Below are positions 52,601 to 61,454 of a DNA stretch of 64,000 bases, piece by piece. Made by a program: the position numbers and the translations under genes. How positions within the stretch are numbered: the stretch's first letter is position 1; each line of letters opens with the position of its first letter. The notes under the pieces are model-generated. The model made no database searches. It had not been told where the DNA came from and saw only the letters and a list, made by a program, of their open reading frames with translations. Source of the stretch: Clostridiales bacterium oral taxon 876 str. F0540 (lineage in GTDB: Bacteria; Bacillota; Clostridia; Clostridiales; Clostridiaceae); the NCBI GenBank assembly GCA_000466585.1, contig KE993496.1:62162-126161 (forward strand), read 5' to 3'.

Positions 52601-52690
52601 AGTTTTACCTCTTATTTTCACTTGCGTTGCCCCTGGTGATACGGATGCTGTAATTACCCCTAGTTGTGCGCCAGCCCCTTGATGATAGTT
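52568..52690 (-). pseudogene. Coding remnant (C-terminal fragment), 40 codons
   Basis: The minus strand reads without a stop from upstream into a protein-like C-terminus (YHQGAGAQLGVITASV, then SPGATQVKIRGKTIKK) that ends within the terminator hairpin. There is no start codon or ribosome-binding site, and the frame is surrounded by repeats. It is probably the tail of a gene destroyed by rearrangement. Family not recognised. The rest of 51775-52891 contains only repeats and AT-rich sequence. Confidence 0.4.
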
Positions 52691-52891
52691 AAATCTAAAT
52701 TAATCCCTTTTGCTAGATAAGCTTAACTTATATGTTGCTGTATAGTTAGATTATCTAGCACAATGCGAAAATTAACTATTGTTAAATTTTATTTACTCAG
52801 AATGTGTTGATAATACGCCTTGCTTAGATTACAATTAAATTACAGAAAATTTACAGATTCTGTATTATTAAGTTTTGCGGGGGGTGTTAAA

Positions 52892-53641
52892 ATGATTTTT
52901 CCTAAAGTTATTGCCCATAGAGGACTGCCTCATGCAGCTCCGGAAAATACTATGGCCTCTTTTAAAGAAGCGTTAAGATTAGGGGTAGATGGTATTGAAA
53001 CAGATGTTCAGCAGACAAAAGATGGACAGCTTGTCATTTGTCATGATGAGCTGATTAATAGAACCACAAATGGAACTGGACTTTTAAAGGATTATACATT
53101 AAATGAATTAAAGAAGCTAAGCGCTGGTGTCTGGTTTGACAAGAAATTTATAAGTGAAACCATACCAACCTTAAGAGAGTTTTTTGATTTAGTTCATGAT
53201 AAAGATATTTTAATAAACCTAGAAATAAAAAGCGGGGTTGTTTTATATCCAGATATTGAAAAACATATTATCGATATGATTCATGAATATAACATAGGCA
53301 GCAAAATAATAATATCAAGCTTTAATCATTACTCTTTAGTAACCTGTAAGGAAATTGACAATTCAATAAACACAGGAATCTTGTATGAATGCGGGCTTTT
53401 TGAACCCTGGAATTATGCAAGATCTGTAGGCGCAGAAGCACTTCATCCATCTTTGTATAATATAAAACCTGAACTTATGCAGGGAATAAAAGAAAATAAT
53501 TTAAAAGTTAATCCTTATACAGTTGATTCCTTAGAGCAAATGAAATATATGGTTGCCATGCAGGTAGACGGTATAATTACAAACTATTCTGATAGGCTTA
53601 TAGCACTGAAAAAGGAATGGTTAGAAAAAAATGAAGCTTAA
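52892..53641 (+). CDS. Glycerophosphodiester phosphodiesterase
   Basis: The start is the ATG at 52892, after GCGGGGGGTGTTAA; the open frame extends upstream without a start signal. The 249-residue GDPD-family protein has 'VIAHRGLPHAAPENTMASF' (catalytic His-Arg and Glu-Asn), 'GIETDVQQTKDGQLVICHD' (metal-binding Glu/Asp and second catalytic His) and 'LINLEIKSG'. It hydrolyses glycerophosphodiesters to glycerol-3-phosphate and an alcohol. No signal peptide, so it is cytoplasmic. The stop overlaps the start of the next transporter gene by eleven bases. Confidence 0.94.
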   Translation: MIFPKVIAHRGLPHAAPENTMASFKEALRLGVDGIETDVQQTKDGQLVICHDELINRTTNGTGLLKDYTLNELKKLSAGVWFDKKFISETIPTLREFFDLVHDKDILINLEIKSGVVLYPDIEKHIIDMIHEYNIGSKIIISSFNHYSLVTCKEIDNSINTGILYECGLFEPWNYARSVGAEALHPSLYNIKPELMQGIKENNLKVNPYTVDSLEQMKYMVAMQVDGIITNYSDRLIALKKEWLEKNEA

Positions 53642-54869
53642 TTATAAAAAAACATTACTGTTAGGTTTTGGTTTTTTATCTATATCCTTAACATGGGCGT
53701 TATATAATTCTTTTGTACCAATTTTTTTAAGGAAGTTTATTGTAAGCAATGGAGTTATAGGCTTTATAATGACTCTTGATAATTATGCAGGGCTCTTTCT
53801 TCAGCCTATTTTTGGTACTCTAAGCGACCGCACAAGAACAAGGTTTGGAAGAAGAATACCTTATCTTCTAATTGGTATGCCTATTGCGGCACTTTTCCTT
53901 TGCATAATACCATGGCACTGGAGCCTAATATCTCTTGTATTTCTTATAGTTTGCTTAAATTTAGATATGGCATCTTTTAGATCACCTACAATTGCTCTTA
54001 TGCCAGATCTTACGCCAGGGCCACTAAGAAGCAAGGCTAATGGTGTAATCAATTTGATGGGGGGACTAGGGTCTGTAATTGCATATTTTATAGGCTCAAA
54101 GCTTTATAGTGTAAACAAGGCTTACCCATTTTATATGGCAGCAGTTTTTATGCTGATTAGTCTTGCAGTACTTTATAAAAATATAAAGGAAAGAAGAGAT
54201 GCGCTTAATTATGATGATGTTCCTGTGAAAATAGAAGAGAAAAAAGAGGATAGCAGCGGAAAGCTTTCAAAAAATGTAGTATTCTTACTGATTGCTATAT
54301 TCTTTTGGTTTGTGGCTTTCAATCCTGTAGAAGCATTTTTTACTTTGTACGGTAAGTATTTTCTCAATGTCAATGAGGCAGTTGCTGCAAGCAAGCTTAC
54401 TTATTTCTCTCTTTCTATGATGATTTTTGCAGTTCCTGCGGGTATTATAGCCACAAAAATAGGAAAGAAAAAGACAATTATAACTGGACTTATTTTAATG
54501 ATACTTCTATTTTCAGCTATCTTAAATGCTAATGATATAAATACAATAGGATATATCTTCATATTTGCTGGATTTTGCTGGGCTCTTATAAATATAAATT
54601 CCTATCCTTTGGTAGTTAGCATGACTACAGGTTCAAACATTGGAAAATTCACTGGGTTTTATTACATTTTCTCAGCACTTGCGGCTATAGTATCACCGCC
54701 TGTTGCAGGAGCTCTTATAGATATATTTGGATATGATATTTTGTTCAAAATCTCATTGGTAGGATTTATTTTAGCATTAATTTTTATATCACTGGTTAAA
54801 CCGCCTGCTGAAAATAATATTAAAGGCAAAGCTTCTATAGAAGATAGCCTTGAGAACTTAGATGTGTAA
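53631..54869 (+). CDS. MFS/GPH-type transporter coupled to GDPD
   Basis: The 412-residue protein has about twelve helices. 'GTLSDRTRTRFGRRIPYLLI' is the MFS/GPH loop signature with an extended basic 'TRTRFGRR', as in SLC45/GPH sugar symporters. The cytoplasmic central loop is charged (KIEEKKEDSSGK). Translational coupling with the diesterase gene suggests it imports a glycerophosphodiester or related sugar-phosphate substrate, which is inference. The ribosome-binding site is AAGGAATGG within the preceding gene. Confidence 0.88.
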   Translation: MKLNYKKTLLLGFGFLSISLTWALYNSFVPIFLRKFIVSNGVIGFIMTLDNYAGLFLQPIFGTLSDRTRTRFGRRIPYLLIGMPIAALFLCIIPWHWSLISLVFLIVCLNLDMASFRSPTIALMPDLTPGPLRSKANGVINLMGGLGSVIAYFIGSKLYSVNKAYPFYMAAVFMLISLAVLYKNIKERRDALNYDDVPVKIEEKKEDSSGKLSKNVVFLLIAIFFWFVAFNPVEAFFTLYGKYFLNVNEAVAASKLTYFSLSMMIFAVPAGIIATKIGKKKTIITGLILMILLFSAILNANDINTIGYIFIFAGFCWALININSYPLVVSMTTGSNIGKFTGFYYIFSALAAIVSPPVAGALIDIFGYDILFKISLVGFILALIFISLVKPPAENNIKGKASIEDSLENLDV

Positions 54870-54893
54870 ATTAACTCGTTGTGCTAGTTGATA

Positions 54894-55164
54894 CCTAGCA
54901 AGATTTACAAATAGAAAAACTCCAGCACATATAAAGTATCATCGCAATATCGATAAAGCTGTGATGTCAGACAGTGAAATCATAACCTTATCTTTAATAG
55001 GTGAACTTTTAACTATTGATTCTGAAAAATCATTGTTTGGTTTTTTTACAAAAAATATAACCGACCTATTTCCACAATTTTGTACTCGAACTAGATTTCA
55101 TAGAACAAGGAAATCTTTGTTCAAGGTAGTTGAAGTTATTCGTAAAGAGCTAATATTACTTTAG
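54894..55164 (+). pseudogene. IS982-family transposase fragment
   Basis: About 90 codons are open: 'KTPAHIKYHRNIDKAVMSDS' runs on into 'EIITLSLIGELLTIDSEKSL' and 'FPQFCTRTRFHRTRKSLFKV'. This is the N-terminal region of IS982-family transposases (the SDSEI..LSLIGE and RTRFNRRRR blocks). The frame stops after 'RKELILL', while a full transposase has about 300 residues with a DDE domain, so this is a degenerate remnant. No terminal repeats are recognised. Confidence 0.85.
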
Positions 55165-55212
55165 ACGGCTATGATATATATATAGATACTTATAATTGCG
55201 TAAAAGATACAT

Positions 55213-55418
55213 AGGCTGGGTGTAAAGACCGAGAACAGGTGTAGAAAATAATATTTAAATTTGATTGATAACTTTGCTCATGTTCTTGGTGAAGTGATGC
55301 TGAAAAACCTAGAGCCTCTCAGCTTCTCGGTATTGCAAGACTTAGAACATACGCAAAGGTATCATAAAGTAAAATATTATTTTCTACACAAGGCTCTAGG
55401 GTCTTTACCCCATAGCCT
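55213..55418. repeat. AGGCT/AGCCT fold-back family, copy 4
   Basis: Left arm: AGGCTGGGTGTAAAGACC, then GTGTAGAAAATAATATTT. Right arm: AAATATTATTTTCTACAC-type sequence, then GGTCTTTACCCCATAGCCT. Inner TGATAACTTTGCTCATGTTCT pairs imperfectly with AGAACATACGCAAAGGTATCA. It lies directly after the IS982 remnant. Confidence 0.88.
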
Positions 55419-55448
55419 GCGGCTATTATAGTTTGCAATTTTATCAAG

Positions 55449-56294
55449 TTATTTCTCAATATAAAGTATTCCGATAGTATTTGGTCCGCAGTGGCTTGAA
55501 ATTACGCAGCCTGCCTGTGTTTCAATTACTTCATTAACATCAAGATGTTTATTAAGCTCATTTTTTAAGTAGTCTGCATCATTACTTATTGAATGAGTTA
55601 CCATAACTCTTTCAGGTGAGATATTATCCTTTTCTTTTATCACGCTGTTAAGCATAGTGTTAAGCGCACGTTCTCTTTTACCCATTAATTTTTGACCAAG
55701 AATCATTTTTCCGTCTACAACTTTTACGACAGGCCTTATTTTTAAAACCCCGCCAAAAAAGCTTTCTAATGCAGAACATCTTCCACCCATATAAAGATAA
55801 TCTAAAGTATCAATTATAAAAGCCGTCTTTATTTTAGGAACAAGTGCTCTAACTTTTTCAGTTATTTCAGATGCATTTAAACCTTCATTTCTAAAATCTA
55901 CAGCCTTCATAACAAGAAGACCTATTGCAGAGGACAGGTTTAATGAATCAACAATATGTATCCTTCCCTCAGGAAATTGGTTGGCAGCAAGTTCTGCATT
56001 TTGCAAATGGGAGGACAAAGCTGATGAAAGGCCGATAAATATAATATCGTAGTCTTCATCGATATATTGCTTAAAGGCTTTATAAAATTCAGCAGGCGGA
56101 GCAGCAGAGGTCTTAGGAAGCATGCTATACTCTTCAACCTTTTTATAAAGCTCTTCAGTACTGATATCTACTCCGTCTTTGAAGCTTTTTTCATCAAAAT
56201 TTACGTACAAAGGAATAATTGATATATCATTTTCTTTTATAAGCTCAGGTGTGAGATCACTTGTGCTGTCTGTAAAAATCTTAATCTTATTCAT
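55449..56294 (-). CDS. DegV-family fatty-acid-binding protein
   Basis: The 281-residue protein begins 'NKIKIFTDSTSDLTPELI', the DegV signature, followed by 'MLPKTSAAPPAEFYKAF' and 'IDTLDYLYMGGRCSALESFF', which hold the lipid-binding residues. FakB-type DegV proteins present fatty acids to FakA for phosphorylation. No fakA is next to it. The ATG at 56294 has GGGGGAGTACG upstream. Monocistronic. The region 56295-56483 beyond its start is AT-rich and empty. Confidence 0.93.
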   Translation of the reverse strand: MNKIKIFTDSTSDLTPELIKENDISIIPLYVNFDEKSFKDGVDISTEELYKKVEEYSMLPKTSAAPPAEFYKAFKQYIDEDYDIIFIGLSSALSSHLQNAELAANQFPEGRIHIVDSLNLSSAIGLLVMKAVDFRNEGLNASEITEKVRALVPKIKTAFIIDTLDYLYMGGRCSALESFFGGVLKIRPVVKVVDGKMILGQKLMGKRERALNTMLNSVIKEKDNISPERVMVTHSISNDADYLKNELNKHLDVNEVIETQAGCVISSHCGPNTIGILYIEK

Positions 56295-56483
56295 CGTACT
56301 CCCCCTTCAGCATTTAAGCATAATACACACAATTAATTATTCAAATTTAAATATTGATTATATAGTTAAAATGATAAGATATATTAGTAAATTCAAAATA
56401 AAAGGTTTTTAGTATTTGGACATAAGTACAATTATATACTATGATTGTCCATATAGGAATATTTCATATTGAAAACATTTTGT

Positions 56484-56537
56484 AAAATAAAACTCCAAGT
56501 TAAACCTTAAGAATTAATCTAAAGGAATTAACTTGGA
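56484..56537 (-). terminator. Terminator of the GH18 gene
   Basis: On the minus strand CCAAGTTAA pairs with TTAACTTGG across a loop of about 25 bases and is followed by AGTTTTATTTT. Confidence 0.75.
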
Positions 56538-56544
56538 ATCATTC

Positions 56545-58029
56545 TTACTTATTAAGTTTTGTTTTTATGGTTGTCCAATAACTTTCATCTTCAAGACCTA
56601 GCCTCCAAATTGCTATACCCTTTAGATTACTGTTATTTACTATATTGAGTTTATATCCTATGCTTGTACTATTTTCAAAATAAACAGAGTGGGAACCCTT
56701 GCTGTCAGTATAATTAAAATATGGAACTTGAGCGGTAGAATCCCATTGAATTTGAGCACCATTGCTGGAAGCAATGCTTGCAGCAGTTGCAATGCTTACG
56801 GATTTGGTTGATACAGTTTTTCCTCCGCTTACCGTCCAGTCATATCCATAGGCTGCTACACCAAGAAGAAGCTTTGATCTAGGTATTACCGAAGAAGCAT
56901 AATTTACTATTCTTTGTACCCATCCAATTGATGCTACAGGTCCGGGTTGTCCTCCTGGATAGTGCTCATCATAAGTCATTAGTATAACCTGATCTGCATA
57001 GCTTCCAAGCTTAGCATAATCATAAGCATAAACCCATTTTTCGGCTTCTGAGGTCTTAGCGGGAAGAGCAATAGAAACAATAAAGCCTTGAGGATGAAGC
57101 ATATTGTATAAATCTCTCATAAAGGTTGTAAACACATCTCTATCAGAAGATTTTAGCAGTTCAAAGTCAATATTTACTCCAGAGAAGCTATTGGATTTTA
57201 ATGAGCTTTGTATTCCGTTTAGCAAATTTGTTCTAGCAGTTGAATCGGTTAAAACGTCATGTGCTAAGTCACCATTAAATTCATTTCTAACAACCGCTAG
57301 AGGTTTAATTCCATTGCTATTTGCAAAAGAAACCTGGCTTTTTGGAAACACATTATTTTGTATATATAAACTTCCATCAGTATTTACTATATAAGTGTGA
57401 GTTGCAAGCTCATCTATAATAGTGCTGTGAGACTTCATGGAGTTTAATGAAGAAGTATCACTTGATGAGTAATAAGTTCCATAACCAAGCACAAGCTTAT
57501 CTGAAGAAGGTATGCTTGGGGGTGCCGGTTTTGGTGCCGTTACCTGAGGAGCAGGAGCAGGTGCTGGCGTTGGAGTTGGAGTTGGTTGAACAGCGGGTGT
57601 CGTTGATGTAGAAGTTGATACAGTAGACTTCGCAACCTGAGTAGTGTTAGTTGAGACAGATGAAGATGTCTTTGAACTTGTACTTACACGCGCTGCTGCT
57701 GAGCTTTTACTTGCAGAAGCTGGAGCTGAAGTGCTGCTTGAAGTATTTGTATTTTGAGTACTTGAAGAAGGTGCTAATTTGGAAGTCTCATTAACAAAGA
57801 TATTTGCAGCGGCAACGGTTTCAGTCGTGCCCTTTTGATCGGCAGAGCTGTTTGAAGGAACACCGTTAATTGAAGACTGAGCAGGCTGAGCAACAGACTT
57901 TTCTATCTGTTTTGTTTGAGTTGTGACAGCCATTTGGGCTTCACTTTTTACTCCAAAAGCAGTGTTTGAACTTAGTGCTAATAATGAAACAGCAATTATT
58001 GCAGATAAGAAACCTTTAGATTTTTTCAT
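56545..58029 (-). CDS. Secreted GH18-family glycoside hydrolase with Ser/Thr/Pro linker
   Basis: The 494-residue protein has a signal peptide (MKKSKGFLSAIIAVSLLALS, cleavage after about residue 26) and a low-complexity Ser/Thr/Ala region (about 30-145). A Pro-rich linker (TPTPTPAPAPAP) follows, then a GH18 TIM barrel (about 175-494). 'FSGVNIDFELL' is the catalytic strand, in which the Glu serves as acid; the usual DxxDxDxE reads GVNIDFE. 'VILMTYDEHYPG' and 'LKGIAIWRLGLEDE' are typical of YaaH/CotE-like cortex or spore-coat peptidoglycan hydrolases. The ATG uses the ribosome-binding site of repeat copy C. Confidence 0.88.
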   Translation of the reverse strand: MKKSKGFLSAIIAVSLLALSSNTAFGVKSEAQMAVTTQTKQIEKSVAQPAQSSINGVPSNSSADQKGTTETVAAANIFVNETSKLAPSSSTQNTNTSSSTSAPASASKSSAAARVSTSSKTSSSVSTNTTQVAKSTVSTSTSTTPAVQPTPTPTPAPAPAPQVTAPKPAPPSIPSSDKLVLGYGTYYSSSDTSSLNSMKSHSTIIDELATHTYIVNTDGSLYIQNNVFPKSQVSFANSNGIKPLAVVRNEFNGDLAHDVLTDSTARTNLLNGIQSSLKSNSFSGVNIDFELLKSSDRDVFTTFMRDLYNMLHPQGFIVSIALPAKTSEAEKWVYAYDYAKLGSYADQVILMTYDEHYPGGQPGPVASIGWVQRIVNYASSVIPRSKLLLGVAAYGYDWTVSGGKTVSTKSVSIATAASIASSNGAQIQWDSTAQVPYFNYTDSKGSHSVYFENSTSIGYKLNIVNNSNLKGIAIWRLGLEDESYWTTIKTKLNK

Positions 58030-58035
58030 AATTTT

Positions 58036-58123
58036 CTCCTTTCAGTCGAAATACTGGGAATCTTAGAACGCTCACTACTGCTCGCAAGATTCCCGTTCAA
58101 GCCCATTTAGGGCTTGAACCTCC
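58036..58123 (-). repeat. Shine-Dalgarno-bounded two-hairpin repeat, copy C
   Basis: On the minus strand GGAGG opens the unit and AAAGGAG closes it seven bases before the GH18 ATG. Hairpin 1: TTCAAGCCC/GGGCTTGAA, loop TAAAT. Hairpin 2: GGGAATCTT/AAGATTCCC enclosing GCGAGCAGTAGTGAGCG. The end is AGTATTTCGACTGAAAGGAG. Stem sequences differ from copy A but the pairing is complete. Confidence 0.85.
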
Positions 58124-58309
58124 TTGTAGAGTATGTCTCTTCCTTGAGACACTTTAGTATGATAAAATTGCTATATTAGAATTATCGAGGAGATTTTTAT
58201 AAAATTCAGAAGTAATATATGGAAGTAAATTTGTAGTAAGCTTTAAAAGTATAATTGTGTTTGATATGATATTTATGGATATTGTTATTGACGGTAAGGG
58301 GGATGACAA

Positions 58310-59635
58310 GTGGATATTGTTATAATTTTTGTGTTATGTTTTATATTATTACTTGGTAGTTCATTTAAAGGGATATTTGTTGGTTATCCGTTATTTATAA
58401 GTCTTATTTTATTTATATTGCTTGGAGTAAGGTGAAAGTTTAAACTGAAAGCTTTAATCAAGATGGCTTATGACGGTGGTAAAAAATCTTTAATTATTTT
58501 AAAGATATTTATTTTGATTGGAGCTATAACTTCCTCATGGATGGCCGCAGGAACTGTGCCAGCTATCGTATATTATGGAATGAAATTTTTAAATCCTCAT
58601 ATATTTGTTCTTTCTGCTTTTTTGATAAGCTCCTTAGTATCTTTTCTTATAGGAACTTCCTTTGGAACTATAGGAACAATCGGTGTTGCATTAACGGTAA
58701 TGGCTCGGAGCGGGAATGTTAATGCAGCGCTTACTGCAGGAGCTGTTCTTTCAGGAGCCTACTTTGGAGACAGATGTTCTCCCATGTCTTCTAGCGCTAA
58801 TTTAATAGCTCATTTAACTGATACAGATATTTATGACAATATAAAGAACATGGTTAAAACTTCTGTAGTTCCATTCTTACTTGCGTGTATTTTATATTTA
58901 TTATTTTCATTGAGATATCCTTTAAATCATAGTGGAAATATGATTAATACAGAAATTGTAAAAATATTTAATATAAGCTTAATTACTATACTGCCTGCAG
59001 CAATTATACTAATATTTTCATTTTTTAAAGTAGATGTAAAGCTTCTTATGCTTATAAGTATATTGACAGCTTGCGCGATAGCAATAGTATTACAGAAGGC
59101 CAACATAATGGAGATGATAAAGTATCTATTTTTAGGTTACAGCATGCCTTATGAAAACCCTTTAAAAGATATTATAAAAGGCGGTGGTATACTCTCCATG
59201 CTGAAGGTATCTATTGTTGTATTTATATCTTCAGGCTTTACTGGAATATTTGAAGGTACAGGAATGCTTGATATAATTGAAACTCTTCTGAGAAAAGCAA
59301 AAGGCAGATATGACTTATTTGTTTCTTCTATCTTAGTGAGCATAATTTCAGCTGCTTTTGGCTGCAGTCAGACTTTAGCAATAATTTTGACTCATCTGCT
59401 TATAAAGAAAGCTTACGAGGAAAATAACATAGCAAAGGAAAGCTTTGCGGTAGACTTAGAGAACACAGCAATAGTTATTTCTCCAATGATCCCTTGGAAT
59501 ATAGCGGTCTTAGTACCTTTAACAACACTAGGAGTAAACTTGAAAGCTATAGGCTTTGCCTTTTATTTATTTCTGATACCAATAGTTAATTTAATATATT
59601 TTAGGGTTAACAGAAAGAGGGCATCATTTAGATGA
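58310..59635 (+). pseudogene. NhaC-family Na+/H+ antiporter interrupted by an in-frame TGA
   Basis: The gene starts at GTG 58310 after AAGGGGGATGACAA. It encodes an N-terminal helix pair (SFKGIFVGYPLFIS) and reaches 'LLGVR' before TGA at 58433-58435; the same frame then continues to 59635 (442 codons in all). The downstream part is an NhaC antiporter: 'SSWMAAGTVPAIVYYG', 'FLIGTSFGTIGTIGVALTVM' and 'GAYFGDRCSPMSSSANL' are diagnostic, with about ten helices. Without the TGA the length (about 441 residues) is normal. It is either a nonsense mutation, a sequencing error, or read-through. An ATG at 58463 has no ribosome-binding site. Confidence 0.85.
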
Positions 59636-59647
59636 TACCCTCTTTAA
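59616..59647. terminator. Hairpin overlapping the antiporter stop, between convergent genes
   Basis: AGAGGG and CCCTCT with ATCAT/ATGAT form a stem around TTAG; TTTAATATT follows on the + strand. It also ends the hydrogenase operon on the minus strand, where the T-run is weaker. Confidence 0.75.
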
Positions 59648-59649
59648 TA

Positions 59650-61392
59650 TTACAACTTTTGTCTTTCTACATAATGTGTATGAAGAAGTTCGTGAGCTTT
59701 TTCTCCATATGGTTCTCCTAGGAATTCCTCGTAAAGCTTAAGTACAGCTTCATTTTCATGAGACTTACGGCGAACTTTACCTCTGTCTTCGCTGTAAATA
59801 CCTTCAGCACGTTTCTTAAGAATTTCTACATCACCATGGATATAAGGCTGTCCTCCTCCGCCTATGCATCCGCCTGGGCACGCCATTATTTCTATAGCAT
59901 GATAGTTAGCCTCACCGGATCTTATAGCTTCAAGAATTTTTCTAGCGTTTCCAAGGCCGTGAGCAACAGCAACGTTAACATCCATATCATTTATTTTAAC
60001 TGTAGCTTCCTTAACCCCGTCCATACCTCTTAATGCATGGAATTCAACATTTTCAAGAGTCTCTTTAGTTAACCATTCATAAGCTGTACGAAGAGCTGCC
60101 TCTAAAACTCCGCCTGTTGCACCGAATATTACTGATGCACCTGTTGATTCTCCTAGAGGATTATCAAATTCGCCTTCTTCTAAGGAATTAAAGTCTATTC
60201 CGGCTTCTTTAAGCATTTTAGCAAGTTCTCTTGTAGTTATAACTATATCTACATCTTGATTTCCGTTGTTTGAAAGCTCTGGTCTTGCGGCTTCATATTT
60301 CTTAGCAAGACAAGGCATAACTGAAACAACAACTACATTCTCCGGAGCTATTCCCATCTTTTCAGCTAAATAAGTTTTTGCTACAGCACCAAACATTTCA
60401 TGAGGTGATTTACAGCTTGATGGTATATCTAATAGATCAGGGAACTGATGCTCAAAGAATTTAACCCAGCCCGGACAGCAGCTTGTTAATATAGGAAGTC
60501 TTCCGCCATGCTGAAGTCTGTGAACAAATTCAGATGCTTCCTCCATTATAGTTAAATCAGCAGCAAAGTCAGTGTCAAATACTTTATCAAAGCCTAAAGA
60601 CCTTAAAGCTGAAGCCATTTTTCCTGTTACAACTGTTCCTGGCTCCATTCCGAATTCTTCACCAAGAGCAACTCTTACTGCTGGAGCAGTCTGAACTATA
60701 ACATATTTGTCTTTGTTCTTTAATGCTCTCCAAACCTTTGGAACATTGTTTACTTCTGTTAATGCAGCTGTTGGACATACAGCAACGCATTGTCCGCAGA
60801 AGGTACAGGAGGTTTCAGTCATTGGAAGATTGAATGCAGGAGAAACAACCGTCTGGAAGCCCCTGTCAACTCCTGATAATACATTTACAGTTTGAACCTT
60901 GCTGCACATAGTTTCGCAGCGTCTGCAAAGTATGCATTTATCAAGATTTCTAACTATTGAGTAGCTTGAATCATCTACTTCATAAGTAGACATTTCACCT
61001 TTATAGGGTATTTCACGAACTCCTAAATCAGCAGCAAGTTTTTGAAGCTCACAGTCTGTATTTTTTTCGCAAATTAAGCAGTCCTTTGGATGGTCCGATA
61101 GTAATAATTCAACCACTGTTCTTCTTGCATTTATAGCACGAATGCTGTTAGTTCTAACTACCATTTTATCAAATACGGGAGTAGCACATGCAGGAGCCAA
61201 GTTCCTTCTTCCCTCTACATCAACCATACATACTCTGCAGGAAGCAGTTTGGTTAACCATTTTTGTATCGTGTAAATTTAGATGACATAAAGTAGGGATT
61301 TTTATATTTAATAGTTTAGCAGCTTCAAGTATAGTGGTACCTTCTTCTACCTGAACTTGTCTGTTATTTATTGTTACAGTTACTAAACTCAA
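59650..61392 (-). CDS. hydA: [FeFe] hydrogenase catalytic subunit
   Basis: The TTG at 61392 (AGAGGTGAAGATT upstream) is preferred over GTG 61401. The 580-residue protein has an N-terminal [2Fe-2S] domain (CHLNLHD..CRVC), the His-ligated cluster motif 'HPKDCLICEKNTDCEL' and two [4Fe-4S] motifs (CILCRRCETMC, CTFCGQCVAVCP). The H-cluster domain follows: 'TSCCPGWVKFFE' (L1), 'VMPCLAKKYEA' (L2) and 'EIMACPGGCIGGGGQP' (L3). This is the HydA/HndD type of NAD(P)-linked, bifurcating hydrogenases, a normal architecture. It makes H2 from reduced ferredoxin and NADH produced in fermentation. Confidence 0.97.
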   Translation of the reverse strand: MSLVTVTINNRQVQVEEGTTILEAAKLLNIKIPTLCHLNLHDTKMVNQTASCRVCMVDVEGRRNLAPACATPVFDKMVVRTNSIRAINARRTVVELLLSDHPKDCLICEKNTDCELQKLAADLGVREIPYKGEMSTYEVDDSSYSIVRNLDKCILCRRCETMCSKVQTVNVLSGVDRGFQTVVSPAFNLPMTETSCTFCGQCVAVCPTAALTEVNNVPKVWRALKNKDKYVIVQTAPAVRVALGEEFGMEPGTVVTGKMASALRSLGFDKVFDTDFAADLTIMEEASEFVHRLQHGGRLPILTSCCPGWVKFFEHQFPDLLDIPSSCKSPHEMFGAVAKTYLAEKMGIAPENVVVVSVMPCLAKKYEAARPELSNNGNQDVDIVITTRELAKMLKEAGIDFNSLEEGEFDNPLGESTGASVIFGATGGVLEAALRTAYEWLTKETLENVEFHALRGMDGVKEATVKINDMDVNVAVAHGLGNARKILEAIRSGEANYHAIEIMACPGGCIGGGGQPYIHGDVEILKKRAEGIYSEDRGKVRRKSHENEAVLKLYEEFLGEPYGEKAHELLHTHYVERQKL

Positions 61393-61454
61393 AATCTTCA
61401 CCTCTTCCGATAAATTTTTTGCTTTTATATTAATTTGCTAGCTTTATGCAGCTG

